Origin: UBA668 sp039796575
GTDB taxonomy: Bacteria > Actinomycetota > Acidimicrobiia > Acidimicrobiales > Ilumatobacteraceae
Reading direction: 5' to 3'
DNA: 64,000 bases
Assembly: GCA_039796575.1 (NCBI GenBank)
Contig: JBDKJP010000016.1
Span: 62,001-126,000 of the forward strand
Shown in pieces: positions 36,067-44,207 of this stretch. Each line of letters begins with the position of its first letter. Position 1 is the first letter of the stretch. Below the pieces are notes generated by a model. The model saw only the letters and a program-made list of their open reading frames with translations. It was not told the DNA's origin and made no database searches. The position numbers and the translations under genes are program-made.

Positions 36067-36429
36067 CTACGCGGTGATGGCGGTGGGGCCGTGGATGAAG
36101 CAGAACTCGTTGCCCTCGGGGTCGAGCATCACCTGGAACCCGCCGAGCTCGTCGTAGACCACCTCGCCCACGCGCTGCGCGCCCCACGGCAGCGCGGACG
36201 CGACGGCGTCCTCGAGGTCGGCGACGTCGACGTCGAGGTGCACGCGGTTCTTCACCACCTTCGCCTCGGGCACCAGCTGGAAGCCGATGGTGAGACCAGT
36301 CGGCGGTTCGAGCGCCACCCATTCGTGGCTCTGCCGCACGACGTAGCCACCGAGCACGTGCTGCCAGAACTCGGCCAGCAACATCGGGTCGTGGCAGTCG
36401 ATGACCACCTCGCCGAGCTTGCCGATCAT
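36067..36429 (-). CDS. VOC (glyoxalase/bleomycin-resistance) superfamily protein
   Basis: 120 residues, one VOC unit with two beta-alpha-beta-beta-beta modules. LGEVVIDCHDPMLLAEFWQHVLG is the typical opening (metal His in CHD), followed by VALEPPTGLTIGFQLVPE, KNRVHLDVDV (His) and GFQVMLDPEGNEFCFIHG (Glu). Similar proteins in actinobacteria are often annotated as glyoxalase-like; substrate unknown. The ATG overlaps the end of the upstream MDMPI-like gene by 4 nt. Confidence 0.88.
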   Translation of the reverse strand: MIGKLGEVVIDCHDPMLLAEFWQHVLGGYVVRQSHEWVALEPPTGLTIGFQLVPEAKVVKNRVHLDVDVADLEDAVASALPWGAQRVGEVVYDELGGFQVMLDPEGNEFCFIHGPTAITA

Positions 36430-37055
36430 GCGCGCTCCCCCAGCGAACGTTCGGCGCGACCGAAGATGAAGAACGCGTCGAGGTACGGCCCCGGGTCGGC
36501 CGACCAGCCGTAGGCGCTCACCTCGTCGACCGTGCGTCGACCGAGTCGGCCACGGAACCACTCGAAGTCGCTCGCCTCGACCGCCACGGGCGGAAGTCCG
36601 GCCTCGGCAACTGCTCCGGCGAAACCGCCTCGGAACAACTCGGCCGCCCACGCGAGGAAGTCGGCCGGCACGTCGACCGGCAGGCCGAGCGCGTGGCGCA
36701 GATCGGCCTCGTGGGTGTGCACGTCGAACACGCCGGGCGCCATCGCGGCACCATCGGGCGAGGAGAAGAACACGTCCATCATCGGCCCGGTGCGGCCCCA
36801 GGCGTCGAGCAGCTCGGCCATCGAGCGATCCTTGCCGCGGGCCACCTGCGCGGCGGTCCACGCATCGCCAGGGGCACCGGCCATGTTGCCGCTCGTGGCA
36901 TCGTCGCCCACACCCGACAGGTGCGCGATCACGTCGTGGATCGTCCACTCCGGGGTGGCGGGCACCGCCACGTGCTCGTCGACACCGGGCGCCGTCACCA
37001 GCTCGATGACCCGGTCGCGGCTGCTTCGGTACAGAATCCCGAGGTCCACGCTCAT
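36426..37055 (-). CDS. MDMPI/TIGR03083-type mycothiol-dependent enzyme family protein
   Basis: 209 residues, DinB-like helical bundle. Family landmarks ATPEWTIHDVIAHLSGVGDD (metal His), then FDVHTHEADLRHALGLPVD with the second His cluster, and a C-terminal FEWFRGRLGRRTVDEVSAYGW. Same general class as the proteins at 32240 and 57410 but only distantly similar. ATG 37055 lies 6 nt after TACAGT. Operon with the VOC gene, divergent from the PLP enzyme at 37080. Confidence 0.85.
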   Translation of the reverse strand: MSVDLGILYRSSRDRVIELVTAPGVDEHVAVPATPEWTIHDVIAHLSGVGDDATSGNMAGAPGDAWTAAQVARGKDRSMAELLDAWGRTGPMMDVFFSSPDGAAMAPGVFDVHTHEADLRHALGLPVDVPADFLAWAAELFRGGFAGAVAEAGLPPVAVEASDFEWFRGRLGRRTVDEVSAYGWSADPGPYLDAFFIFGRAERSLGERA

Positions 37056-37061
37056 GGCCGG

Positions 37062-37071
37062 ACTGTAGCCT
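37062..37071. promoter_or_regulatory. Overlapping divergent -10 boxes (TACAGT minus, TAGCCT plus)
   Basis: Only 24 bp separate the divergent starts 37055 and 37080. On the minus strand TACAGT (37062-37067) is 6 nt before ATG; on the plus strand TAGCCT (37066-37071) is 8 nt before ATG. The two hexamers share TA, so polymerase binding in one direction must exclude the other. Confidence 0.55.
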
Positions 37072-37079
37072 TGGCTCCC

Positions 37080-38249
37080 ATGCCCGACGAGTCCCAGCAC
37101 CAGCCGGCCACTCGCGCCATCACCAGCGGCCGAGCGCACAGCGGACGTTCGCTCGCCCCGGCCCTGTGGTCGAGCAGTGTGTGGGAGAGCGAGAGCATGA
37201 CCGACGCGCGCAAGCGCGCCACCGGCATCCGTTCGGGCGAGTTCTACAGCCGCTACAGCAACCCCACGGTGCGGTCGTTCGAGGACGCGATGGCCACCCT
37301 CGAGGGTGCCGAGGCGTCGCTCGCGTTCGCCAGTGGCATGGGCGCCATCAGCTCGGTGGTGCTGGCGCTGTGCAGCAAGGGCGACCACATCGTCGCCCAG
37401 CGCAACCTCTACGCCGCCACGCTCGCGTTCCTGCAGGGCCCGTGTGCGCGGTTCGGCATCGACGTCACGTTCGTCGACGGCACGCAGCCGGGCGCGTTCG
37501 CTGCCGCGGTGCAGCCGGGACGCACGATGATGGTGCTCGCCGAGACCCCGTCGAACCCGTGCCTGCAGTTGGTCGACCTCGACGAGATCGGCGCACTCCG
37601 CGGCCCGTTCACCGTGGTCGATTCCACGTTCGCCACGCCGCTCGGTCAGCAGCCCCTCGCCCACGGCGTGCACCTGTCGCTGCACTCGGCCACCAAGGGC
37701 ATCGCCGGCCACAACGACGCCACGCTCGGCGTGGTCAGCGGCGAGAAGGATCTCATCGACGCGGTGTGGGCGTACAGCGTGCTCCACGGTGCCACGCCGT
37801 CGCCGCACGACGCGCTCAACGCGCTGCGCGGCATCCGCACCATGGCGGTGCGCACCAACCACCAGGCGGCCAGCGCGCAGTTCCTCGCCGAGTCGCTGCA
37901 GCAGCACCCGGCCGTGTCGGCGGTGCACTACCCGGGCCTGCACACGCACCCGCAGCACGACCTCGCGAAGCGGCAGATGCGCCACTTCGGCACGGTGTTC
38001 GCGGTCGAGCTCGCCGGCGGGCTCGGTGCCGTCGAGCAACTGCTGTCGAAGGTGCAACTGCTGCACGTGGCCACGTCGCTCGGCGGCCCCGAGACGCTGG
38101 TGTGCCATCCGGCCACCACCACGCACGCCAGCCTCACGCCCGAGGAAGCCACGGCGCAGGGCGTCACGCCCGGGCTGCTGCGCATCTCGGTCGGCCTCGA
38201 GGACCCCGCCGACCTGTGGGCCGATCTGCAGGCGGCACTCGCCCCCTGA
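37080..38249 (+). CDS. Cys/Met-metabolism PLP enzyme (cystathionine gamma-synthase/lyase-like)
   Basis: 389 residues, fold-type I PLP enzyme. Markers: SRYSNPTVRSFEDAMATLEG (substrate/PLP arm), ASGMGAISSV, AETPSNPCLQLVDL, VDSTFATP (PLP Asp) and the Schiff-base lysine in SLHSATKGIAGHND. The C-terminal domain ATSLGGPETLV and GLLRISVGLEDP is near-identical in layout to the protein at 12151. Conversion of cystathionine, homocysteine precursors or methionine are all possible. ATG 37080 is 8 nt after TAGCCT. Confidence 0.9.
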   Translation: MPDESQHQPATRAITSGRAHSGRSLAPALWSSSVWESESMTDARKRATGIRSGEFYSRYSNPTVRSFEDAMATLEGAEASLAFASGMGAISSVVLALCSKGDHIVAQRNLYAATLAFLQGPCARFGIDVTFVDGTQPGAFAAAVQPGRTMMVLAETPSNPCLQLVDLDEIGALRGPFTVVDSTFATPLGQQPLAHGVHLSLHSATKGIAGHNDATLGVVSGEKDLIDAVWAYSVLHGATPSPHDALNALRGIRTMAVRTNHQAASAQFLAESLQQHPAVSAVHYPGLHTHPQHDLAKRQMRHFGTVFAVELAGGLGAVEQLLSKVQLLHVATSLGGPETLVCHPATTTHASLTPEEATAQGVTPGLLRISVGLEDPADLWADLQAALAP

Positions 38250-38261
38250 CAGACTGGGCCG

Positions 38262-38891
38262 ATGGCGGTCATCGGTCTCGTGCACGGTCTGGGCGGCACC
38301 GCCGCCACCATGGCGCCACTCGCCGACGCGCTCGTCGCGGTCGGCCACGAGGTGCGCTCGGTCACCCTGCCCGGCCACGGCACCGACCCCGAGGACCTCG
38401 TGGGCGTCGGCTGGACCGACTGGCTCGGCGCCGTACCCCACGCCGACGTGCTCGTGGGCCAGTCGATGGGCGCCACCTTGGCGCTGACGGTGGCCGCGGT
38501 GAACCACCATGTGCAGCTCGTGGTGGCCATCAACCCGCCCGTGGCCGACGAGGACGTGCTCGAGGGCCTGCAGTGGCGGCAGTCGCGCGGGCACGACTGG
38601 GTCGACGGTCCGGAGCTCGGCGATGGCGAGATCGGCTACACGCGCTTCCCCATCACCGCGTTGATCGAGATGGTCGAGGGCGTGCATGCGCTCGATCTCG
38701 ATGCGGTCACCACCCCGGTGCTGTTGGTGCGTGGTGCGCTCGACGACAGCGTCGATCCGATGTCGTTCGACGTGATCGCCGAGAACCTCGGCGGGCCGGT
38801 GGTGCGGCTCGAGCTGCCCGGCAGCGGCCACGTCGCCACGCTCGGCCCCGACCTCCCCCTGCTCACCGCCACCATCCTCGATCTCCTGTAG
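38262..38891 (+). CDS. Alpha/beta hydrolase (carboxylesterase-like)
   Basis: 209 residues with the alpha/beta hydrolase core. HGLGGTAATMAPLADAL gives the oxyanion-hole region, VLVGQSMGATLAL the nucleophile elbow (Ser of GQSMG), RGALDDSVDP the acid, and SGHVAT the catalytic His near the end. Resembles small monoacylglycerol-lipase/EstD-type esterases. 12 bp after the PLP enzyme; a CAGACT 6 nt before the ATG may give an extra leaderless promoter. Confidence 0.88.
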   Translation: MAVIGLVHGLGGTAATMAPLADALVAVGHEVRSVTLPGHGTDPEDLVGVGWTDWLGAVPHADVLVGQSMGATLALTVAAVNHHVQLVVAINPPVADEDVLEGLQWRQSRGHDWVDGPELGDGEIGYTRFPITALIEMVEGVHALDLDAVTTPVLLVRGALDDSVDPMSFDVIAENLGGPVVRLELPGSGHVATLGPDLPLLTATILDLL

Positions 38892-38934
38892 CCCGATGGA
38901 ACCGATCGGGGTGGTCGGGGCTCGGTACAGGTGA

Positions 38935-39432
38935 ATGAGCGATGCGACGGTGCCCCTGATGCGTGATCCGATCCAGGTCGAGAACGTCACGGTGAACGAA
39001 CCCTTCGAGGTGCTGTACCAGCGCGAGTTCCGGCCGATGGTGCGCCTCGCCACCGCCCTGGTCGACGAACCGGGTCAGGCCGAGGAAGTGGTGCAGGAGG
39101 CGTTCGCCGCCGTGTACCTGCGCTACCGGCTGCTCAGCAACCCGGTCGGCTACCTGCGCGTGTGCGTGCTCAACGGCGGCCGCAAGGTGCTCCGTCGACG
39201 ACGCGTGATGCGTCGTCAGCCGGTGCTCACCGAGGAGGTCGGCGACCTCGGGTTCAACCACGTGGTCGACGCCGTCCGGCGCCTGCCCGCCAAGCAACGC
39301 AACGTCGTGGTCCTGCGCTACGAGCTGCAACTGTCCGACTCGGAGATCGCCGACACGCTCGGCATCCCGGTCGGCACCGTGAAGTCCACCCTCCACCGGG
39401 CGCTCGCCCGACTCCGCACCGAGGTGTCCTGA
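38935..39432 (+). CDS. ECF RNA polymerase sigma factor, SigE family
   Basis: 165 residues. Region 2 spans FEVLYQREFRPMVRLATALV and AEEVVQEAFAAVYLRY; region 4 spans LPAKQRNVVVLRYELQLSDSEIADTLGIPVGTVKSTLHRALARL, a helix-turn-helix that reads -35 sites. The short linker and region-2 sequence fit the actinobacterial SigE-70 family. The stop overlaps the ATG of the LysM membrane protein, a typical sigma/anti-sigma pairing. Target promoters cannot be seen. Confidence 0.9.
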   Translation: MSDATVPLMRDPIQVENVTVNEPFEVLYQREFRPMVRLATALVDEPGQAEEVVQEAFAAVYLRYRLLSNPVGYLRVCVLNGGRKVLRRRRVMRRQPVLTEEVGDLGFNHVVDAVRRLPAKQRNVVVLRYELQLSDSEIADTLGIPVGTVKSTLHRALARLRTEVS

Positions 39433-40217
39433 TGTCCGACCACGATCCCATCGACCGTCTGCTCGACGAGGCCTTTCGGTCGCGTTCCGTGCCGCTCGAC
39501 GCGAGCCCCTCGCTGATGGACGTGCGCCGCCGTGCCCGCCGCCGCCATCACCGTCGCACCGGCGCCACGCTCGGCGCGGTCGCGCTGGTGGGCGTGGGCG
39601 GTGCGGTCGCGCTGGCCGTGCGCCACGACGGCCGCGACCAGCTCGCCGCCGGCGAGAGCGACCTCGGCACCCCCACCACCATCACCTGCGGCAGCGTGCT
39701 CGGCGTGGCCACCACGATGCCGGCGGCAACCCTGCCGCCCGGTGCCACCACCACGCTGCCTCCCATTGGCATGTATGTCATTCTCGAGGGCGACACCCTG
39801 CTCGGAGTCGCCGAGAAGTTCGGGGTGACGGTCGAGCAGTTGGAGCTCTGGAACGCAGACCGACCCGAGTTCGCAGCCTTCGCCGTCGGCACGGCCATCG
39901 TGGTCGGCGGCACCACGGAGTGGATGCCACTCACGCCGACCACGGTGCCGGGATGGTACGACCCGTGCGCACCGGGTGGATGGACCTGGCACTGCACGGG
40001 GCCGATGGGCACCGACGAGTTCGGCCGCGACGTGTTCGAGTCGTGCGAGCAGGTGAACGACGGCTCGTTCGCCACCACCACCGTCACCATCCTGCTCCCC
40101 GGCAGCACCGTGCTCGAACCCGAGGTCACGACCTCGGTGAACGGCAACGTCGATCAGACCACCACCACGAGCACCATCGCGATCTTCGAGCCGACGACCA
40201 GCTCCGTCGGCGGTTGA
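39432..40217 (+). CDS. LysM-domain membrane protein, probable regulator partner of the ECF sigma factor
   Basis: 261 residues. A cytoplasmic N-terminus of about 42 residues with a basic stretch (RRRARRRHHRR) leads to one membrane helix (about 44-64, TLGAVALVGVGGAVALAV). Outside it has a Thr/Pro-rich linker and a LysM domain (about 115-158, YVILEGDTLLGVAEKFGVTVEQLELWN), then a cysteine-containing region and a Thr-rich end. No zinc anti-sigma motif (HxxxCxxC) is present. LysM binds peptidoglycan or chitin-like glycans, so the protein may link wall state to the sigma factor; its anti-sigma role is inferred from position. Confidence 0.8.
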   Translation: MSDHDPIDRLLDEAFRSRSVPLDASPSLMDVRRRARRRHHRRTGATLGAVALVGVGGAVALAVRHDGRDQLAAGESDLGTPTTITCGSVLGVATTMPAATLPPGATTTLPPIGMYVILEGDTLLGVAEKFGVTVEQLELWNADRPEFAAFAVGTAIVVGGTTEWMPLTPTTVPGWYDPCAPGGWTWHCTGPMGTDEFGRDVFESCEQVNDGSFATTTVTILLPGSTVLEPEVTTSVNGNVDQTTTTSTIAIFEPTTSSVGG

Positions 40218-40315
40218 CCGGTTTCGGACCCACGGGTCCGAGATGCGCCAGGAATGGCGTGAAGCCCACCCGTGGGTCCGGGATGCGTCACCAATGACGC
40301 GAAACGGACCCGACC
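40218..40315. repeat. Tandem palindromic element with covarying hairpins
   Basis: Between two convergent genes. It holds GGACCCACGGGTCC and a second unit ACCCGTGGGTCC, each followed by GATGCG and a small hairpin: GCGCCA-ggaa-TGGCGT in the first, GCGTCA-ccaa-TGACGC in the second. The stem base that differs (C to T) is compensated on the other arm (G to A). GTTTCG and CGAAAC flank the unit. It may act as a bidirectional terminator, though no T-run is present. Confidence 0.75.
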
Positions 40316-40319
40316 GGAC

Positions 40320-40952
40320 TCAGTGGTAGTAGGGGTTCTCGCCGCTGCTGTGGTCGGTGAGGTCGCGGACCCGCTCGATGGCGGGGATCTGCTCGACGAT
40401 CATCGTCTGCACGCCCTCCATCATGGTCATGCGCGACATGCTGCAGCCCTGGCAGCCGCCGCCCATGGTGAGGTACGCGGTGCCCTCGTTGTCGTGGCCG
40501 ACGTAGGTGACGAAGCCGCCGTGCGCGGCGAGCTGCGGGTTCACTTCGTCCTGCACGAACGTCTCGACCTCGGCGCTCAGCGCGTCGTCGCGCACGAGGC
40601 CCTCCACGGTGGGGGCGAGCGGCTTGTTGGGGTTGCGGATGACGAGGCCGGCCGACGACGTGTGGTCGAGCGTGGCGCCCTCGAGCAGGTCGATGCTGTT
40701 GGCCGGGATGATGACCTTCAGCGAGACGTCGCCCTCGGTGTGGGTGCGCACCTCGTCGGTGAACGCCGCCTTGGTGACCACGTCGAACGACAGGTCGTAG
40801 CGGAAGTCCTCGCCCGGCTTGCTGATGATCTCGAGCCGCAGGCCGAGGCGATCGGCGTCGGGCTCGGTGTCGCGCAGGGCGGCCAGTTCGGTCAACGCCG
40901 TCGGGGTGATCGTGATGATCTGGCGCGTGGTGTCGGGGGCGAGGGGGCTCAC
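40320..40952 (-). CDS. NfuA-like Fe-S cluster carrier protein
   Basis: 210 residues. The N-terminal half is an A-type/HesB-like degenerate domain (ITPTALTELAALR; VIIPANSIDLLEGATLDH) without its cysteines, and the C-terminal NifU-like domain has the cluster motif GGGCQGCSMS preceded by GGFVTYVGHDNEG. This domain order matches NfuA, which carries [4Fe-4S] clusters to client proteins under stress. GTG 40952 lies 6 nt after TAGCCT. The possible client in this region is the [4Fe-4S] flavoprotein gene immediately upstream. Confidence 0.9.
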   Translation of the reverse strand: MSPLAPDTTRQIITITPTALTELAALRDTEPDADRLGLRLEIISKPGEDFRYDLSFDVVTKAAFTDEVRTHTEGDVSLKVIIPANSIDLLEGATLDHTSSAGLVIRNPNKPLAPTVEGLVRDDALSAEVETFVQDEVNPQLAAHGGFVTYVGHDNEGTAYLTMGGGCQGCSMSRMTMMEGVQTMIVEQIPAIERVRDLTDHSSGENPYYH

Positions 40953-40958
40953 GCACTC

Positions 40959-40964
40959 AGGCTA
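40959..40964 (-). promoter_or_regulatory. -10 box TAGCCT of the nfuA-like gene
   Basis: TAGCCT on the minus strand, 6 nt before GTG 40952, in the 14-bp gap after the flavoprotein stop. Confidence 0.5.
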
Positions 40965-40966
40965 TG

Positions 40967-42997
40967 TCAGGCAAGCCTCACAACCTCACGCAGGAACGGG
41001 GTCTCGCCCGAGGGACGGGCCGGCGCGTCGAGGTCCTCGGCGTAGCGGCGGCCGTCGAACACGGCGTCGGCGATGATGCCCGGCGTCCACGCGTCGCCGA
41101 TGGCCTGCACGTTCGCGAACCCGAGGGCACGCAGCTCGCCCACGAGCGAGTCGTTGGGCAGCCGCGACGTCACGCTCACGAGCACGTCGCTCGCGATGCG
41201 GTGCTCGCGGCCCGTGTACGCATCGGCCAGCAGCGCGCCGTCGCCGTCGTGGGCCAGCACGGCGTGGTCGGTGTGCAGCACCACCCCGGCCTCCACCAGG
41301 CGACGGTGGACGCGGGTCTGCTCCATCGTGTTGACGGTCCACGCGCTCACCTTCGAGTCGGGCGTGACGAGCGTGACGTCGAAACCCTCCTTCGCGAGCT
41401 GCTCGGCCAGCACGCCGCCCAGGTAGTAGTGGTCGTCGTCGAACACCGTGACCCGCTTGCCGGTGGGCCGTTCGCCGGCGAGCAGCGCCTCGATCGGGAA
41501 CGCGTCGGTGAACACGGCGCGGTGGTGCCACACGCCCACGCCGTCGGTGCGCCACGTGGCGCCGGTGGCGACCGCGACGTGCGTGAAGTCGTATCCGACG
41601 ACCTCGTCGGCGGTCATCGGGCTCTCCAACGTGACGAGCACGTTGGGCAGCTTGGCGAGCTGCAGCAGCCGGTGGTCGACCACACGCCCCCACTCCGACA
41701 GCCCGGGCAGGCGCGCCTCGCGCGCCACTCGTCCGCCGAGTGTGCGCCCGGCCTCGGTGAGCACCACCTCGTAGCCGCGGCGGCCGAGCCACAGCGCGGC
41801 CTCCAGGCCCGACGGGCCGCCGCCCACCACGAGCACCTTCGCGTCGCTCTCCTTCGGGCGGATGCGTTCGGGGTGCCAGCCACGCCGCCACTCCTCGCCC
41901 ATCGACGAGTTCTGCGTGCAACGGATGGGCACCACCATCCAGTCGGCCGCGACGCAGATGTTGCACCCGATGCACTCGCGGATGTCGTCGACGCGGCCCT
42001 CCTCGATCTTCACCGGCAGGAACGGGTCGGCGATCGACGGCCGCGCCGCACCGATGAAGTCGGTGACACCGCTGCGGACCAGGCGGGCCATCGTGTCGGG
42101 CGACGTGTAGCGGCCGATGATGACGACCGGCTTGGTGGTGAGTGCCTTCAGCCCCTCCACCCACGGCTCGATGTAGCCCTCCTGCTCGAAGCGCGACGTG
42201 CTCGAGTCGAAGTCCCACTCGCCGACCATGAAGTCCCACAGGTCGGGCAGCTCGCCGACGATGGCCATCAGCTCCTCGATCTCGGCGCGCTGCAGCCCGT
42301 CGTCGCCGAGCAGCTCGTCGACGCACAGCCGGACCGCCACGGCAGCGCGGTCGCGGCACAGTTCGAGCGTGTCCTCGACCACCTCGCGCAGCAGCCGGGC
42401 GCGGTTCGCCATCGGGCCGCCGTACTCGTCGGTGCGGTCGTTGTACCGCCGGCTGAGGAACTGCTGGAAGATGGTCAGCCCGTGCGCGGCGTACACGTAC
42501 ACGATGTCGTAGCCGGCGTCGAGCGAACGACGCACCGCGGCACGATGCCACTCGCGAAGTTCGGCGATGTCGTCGAGGGTCATCGCCCGTCCCTGCGCCG
42601 GCACGCCCGAGGTGAGCCGGCGGGCCGACGGGCCGATGGCCGCGACGCGCGGGTAGGTGGCGGTGGCGTTCAGCCCGCTGTGCACCAGCTCGACGCCGGC
42701 AAGCGATCCGTGGCGGTGGATCTCGTCGACGATGCGGCGGTGCGCCGGCACGTCGGCGTCGTCCCACAGGCGGCCCTCCACGGCACCGTCGAGCGCCGAC
42801 GTGTGGTGGATCTCGACCTCCTCGGTGCACACCACCGCCCAGCCGCCCTCGGCCTTCGTGCCCCGCATCGCGGCGAGCGACGTCGGGTGGCGGTGGCCCA
42901 TGCCGTTGCAGTGCGGCACCTGGAAGAACCGGTTGCGGGCCGTCTTCGGCCCGATCTGCACCGGTTCGAAGAGAACATCGTGCCGAGGATCACGCAT
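40967..42997 (-). CDS. Trimethylamine/dimethylamine dehydrogenase-like iron-sulfur flavoprotein
   Basis: 676 residues in three parts: an FMN TIM barrel of the old-yellow-enzyme family (1-350), a [4Fe-4S] site (CIGCNICVAAD, then Cys in IRCTQN) and a two-dinucleotide-fold C-terminus (VLVVGGGPSGLEAALWLG). Landmarks of trimethylamine dehydrogenase are retained, including FFQVPHC with Cys30, the residue that covalently binds FMN there, DIVYVYAAHG, RTDEYGG, ARPSIADPFLP and EEWRRGWHPE. Likely oxidises a small methylated amine or histamine-like substrate and passes electrons to an ETF. About 50 residues shorter than the TMADH I recall. A palindrome lies 3 bp upstream of the ATG. Confidence 0.9.
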   Translation of the reverse strand: MRDPRHDVLFEPVQIGPKTARNRFFQVPHCNGMGHRHPTSLAAMRGTKAEGGWAVVCTEEVEIHHTSALDGAVEGRLWDDADVPAHRRIVDEIHRHGSLAGVELVHSGLNATATYPRVAAIGPSARRLTSGVPAQGRAMTLDDIAELREWHRAAVRRSLDAGYDIVYVYAAHGLTIFQQFLSRRYNDRTDEYGGPMANRARLLREVVEDTLELCRDRAAVAVRLCVDELLGDDGLQRAEIEELMAIVGELPDLWDFMVGEWDFDSSTSRFEQEGYIEPWVEGLKALTTKPVVIIGRYTSPDTMARLVRSGVTDFIGAARPSIADPFLPVKIEEGRVDDIRECIGCNICVAADWMVVPIRCTQNSSMGEEWRRGWHPERIRPKESDAKVLVVGGGPSGLEAALWLGRRGYEVVLTEAGRTLGGRVAREARLPGLSEWGRVVDHRLLQLAKLPNVLVTLESPMTADEVVGYDFTHVAVATGATWRTDGVGVWHHRAVFTDAFPIEALLAGERPTGKRVTVFDDDHYYLGGVLAEQLAKEGFDVTLVTPDSKVSAWTVNTMEQTRVHRRLVEAGVVLHTDHAVLAHDGDGALLADAYTGREHRIASDVLVSVTSRLPNDSLVGELRALGFANVQAIGDAWTPGIIADAVFDGRRYAEDLDAPARPSGETPFLREVVRLA

Positions 42998-43000
42998 GAC

Positions 43001-43012
43001 GTACAGGTGTAC
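43001..43012. promoter_or_regulatory. Candidate operator GTACA-GG-TGTAC upstream of the amine dehydrogenase-like gene
   Basis: A perfect 12-bp inverted repeat (5-bp arms, 2-bp spacer) starting 3 bp before the ATG of the flavoprotein gene on the minus strand. In a leaderless gene this is where a repressor would block initiation. The nearby CAGGTGTACCAGGTGCG also repeats CAGGTG twice. Confidence 0.45.
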
Positions 43013-43091
43013 CAGGTGCGTTGCAGGCTGCGAAACGTGTCACGCCCAGCGCGCCGCCAATTGTGCGAGCCCCTCTGCCACAATCGACGCC

Positions 43092-44189
43092 ATGCGTTCC
43101 CCGGTCTCTCCCGCTTCCGCGCGCCCGGCACTCCGCCGCCGCACACTCCCCGCTGTCCTCCTCGCCGCCGGTCTCCTCGTGGCCGCGTGCGGTGGTGGCG
43201 ACAGCTCGAGCGCCGAGACCAGCGCCCCCGACACCATCGCCGTCGACACACTCCCCGCCACCACCGACGCCGCGACCACCACCACCGAGGAGGCCACCAC
43301 CACCACGGAGGCCCCCGCCCCCACGTGGCCGCTCACCGGTCTGCCCGTGACCGACGAGGCGCTCACGCAGCGCCCCGCCGTCGTGGTGAAGGTCGGCAAC
43401 TACGACAAGCACCCGCAGCGCGGCAGCGCCACCGCCGACATCATCTACGAAGAGATCATCAACGCGAACGTGTCGCGCTTCGCCTTCGTGTACCACAGCC
43501 AGTCGGCGTCGGAGGTGGGCCCCATCCGCTCCGGCCGCCGCCAGGACGTCGATCTGTTCGGCTCGCTCAACAAGCCCGTGTTCGCATGGGCCGGCGGCAA
43601 CAAGACCGTCACCGCCGAGATCCAGGCGAGCGACCTCGTCGACCTCAGCCAGTTCAAGTGCAACGGCAGCTGCTACCGCTCGGGCGACGACAGCCCGGTG
43701 GAGTTCACGCTGATGTTCAACGTCGACAAGGTGTTCGGCATGGCGTTCGAGACGGCCGGAATCCCCGAGGCGCAGTTCCTGTACCGCGACGCCGACGAGG
43801 CGCCGGCCGGCAAGCCCTCGGCGGGCGCGCTGGTGACGATGGACTCGTACAGCATCGACTGGACCTGGAACGCCGCCACCGGCCAGTACGACCGCGTGCA
43901 GAACGGCCGCGTCGACGCCGACAAGGACGGCACCCCGATGACCACCGAGAACGTGGTCGTGCTGGAGATGGTGTACCTGCCCGGCATCTCGCTCAGCCCC
44001 GACGCGCAGAGCGTCGGCACCGGCGAGGCGTGGGTCTTCACCGGCGGCAACGTGGTGCACGGCACCTGGACGCGCGCCGCTCGCACCGACCCGTTCACCC
44101 TCACCGACGACGACGGCCACCCGATCGAGCTCACGCCCGGGCGTGCGTTCATCGAACTGCCGCGCGACGGCGGCACCACCGCGAAGTGA
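43092..44189 (+). CDS. DUF3048 (YerB-like) lipoprotein
   Basis: 365 residues. Signal peptide with lipobox VAAC (about residues 31-34), a Thr-rich linker (TTDAATTTTEEATTTTEAP) and a DUF3048 domain in two parts. The first has LTGLPVTDEALTQRPAVVVKVGN, AFVYHSQSASEVGPIRSGRRQD and KPVFAWAGGN; the second has YSIDWTWNAATGQYDRVQNG and ends with HPIELTPGRAFIELPRDG. Anchored outside the membrane; function in this family is unknown. A CACAAT hexamer lies 7 nt before the ATG. Divergent from the flavoprotein. Confidence 0.9.
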   Translation: MRSPVSPASARPALRRRTLPAVLLAAGLLVAACGGGDSSSAETSAPDTIAVDTLPATTDAATTTTEEATTTTEAPAPTWPLTGLPVTDEALTQRPAVVVKVGNYDKHPQRGSATADIIYEEIINANVSRFAFVYHSQSASEVGPIRSGRRQDVDLFGSLNKPVFAWAGGNKTVTAEIQASDLVDLSQFKCNGSCYRSGDDSPVEFTLMFNVDKVFGMAFETAGIPEAQFLYRDADEAPAGKPSAGALVTMDSYSIDWTWNAATGQYDRVQNGRVDADKDGTPMTTENVVVLEMVYLPGISLSPDAQSVGTGEAWVFTGGNVVHGTWTRAARTDPFTLTDDDGHPIELTPGRAFIELPRDGGTTAK

Positions 44190-44207
44190 CGTTCGCGACG
44201 GCGTCGG

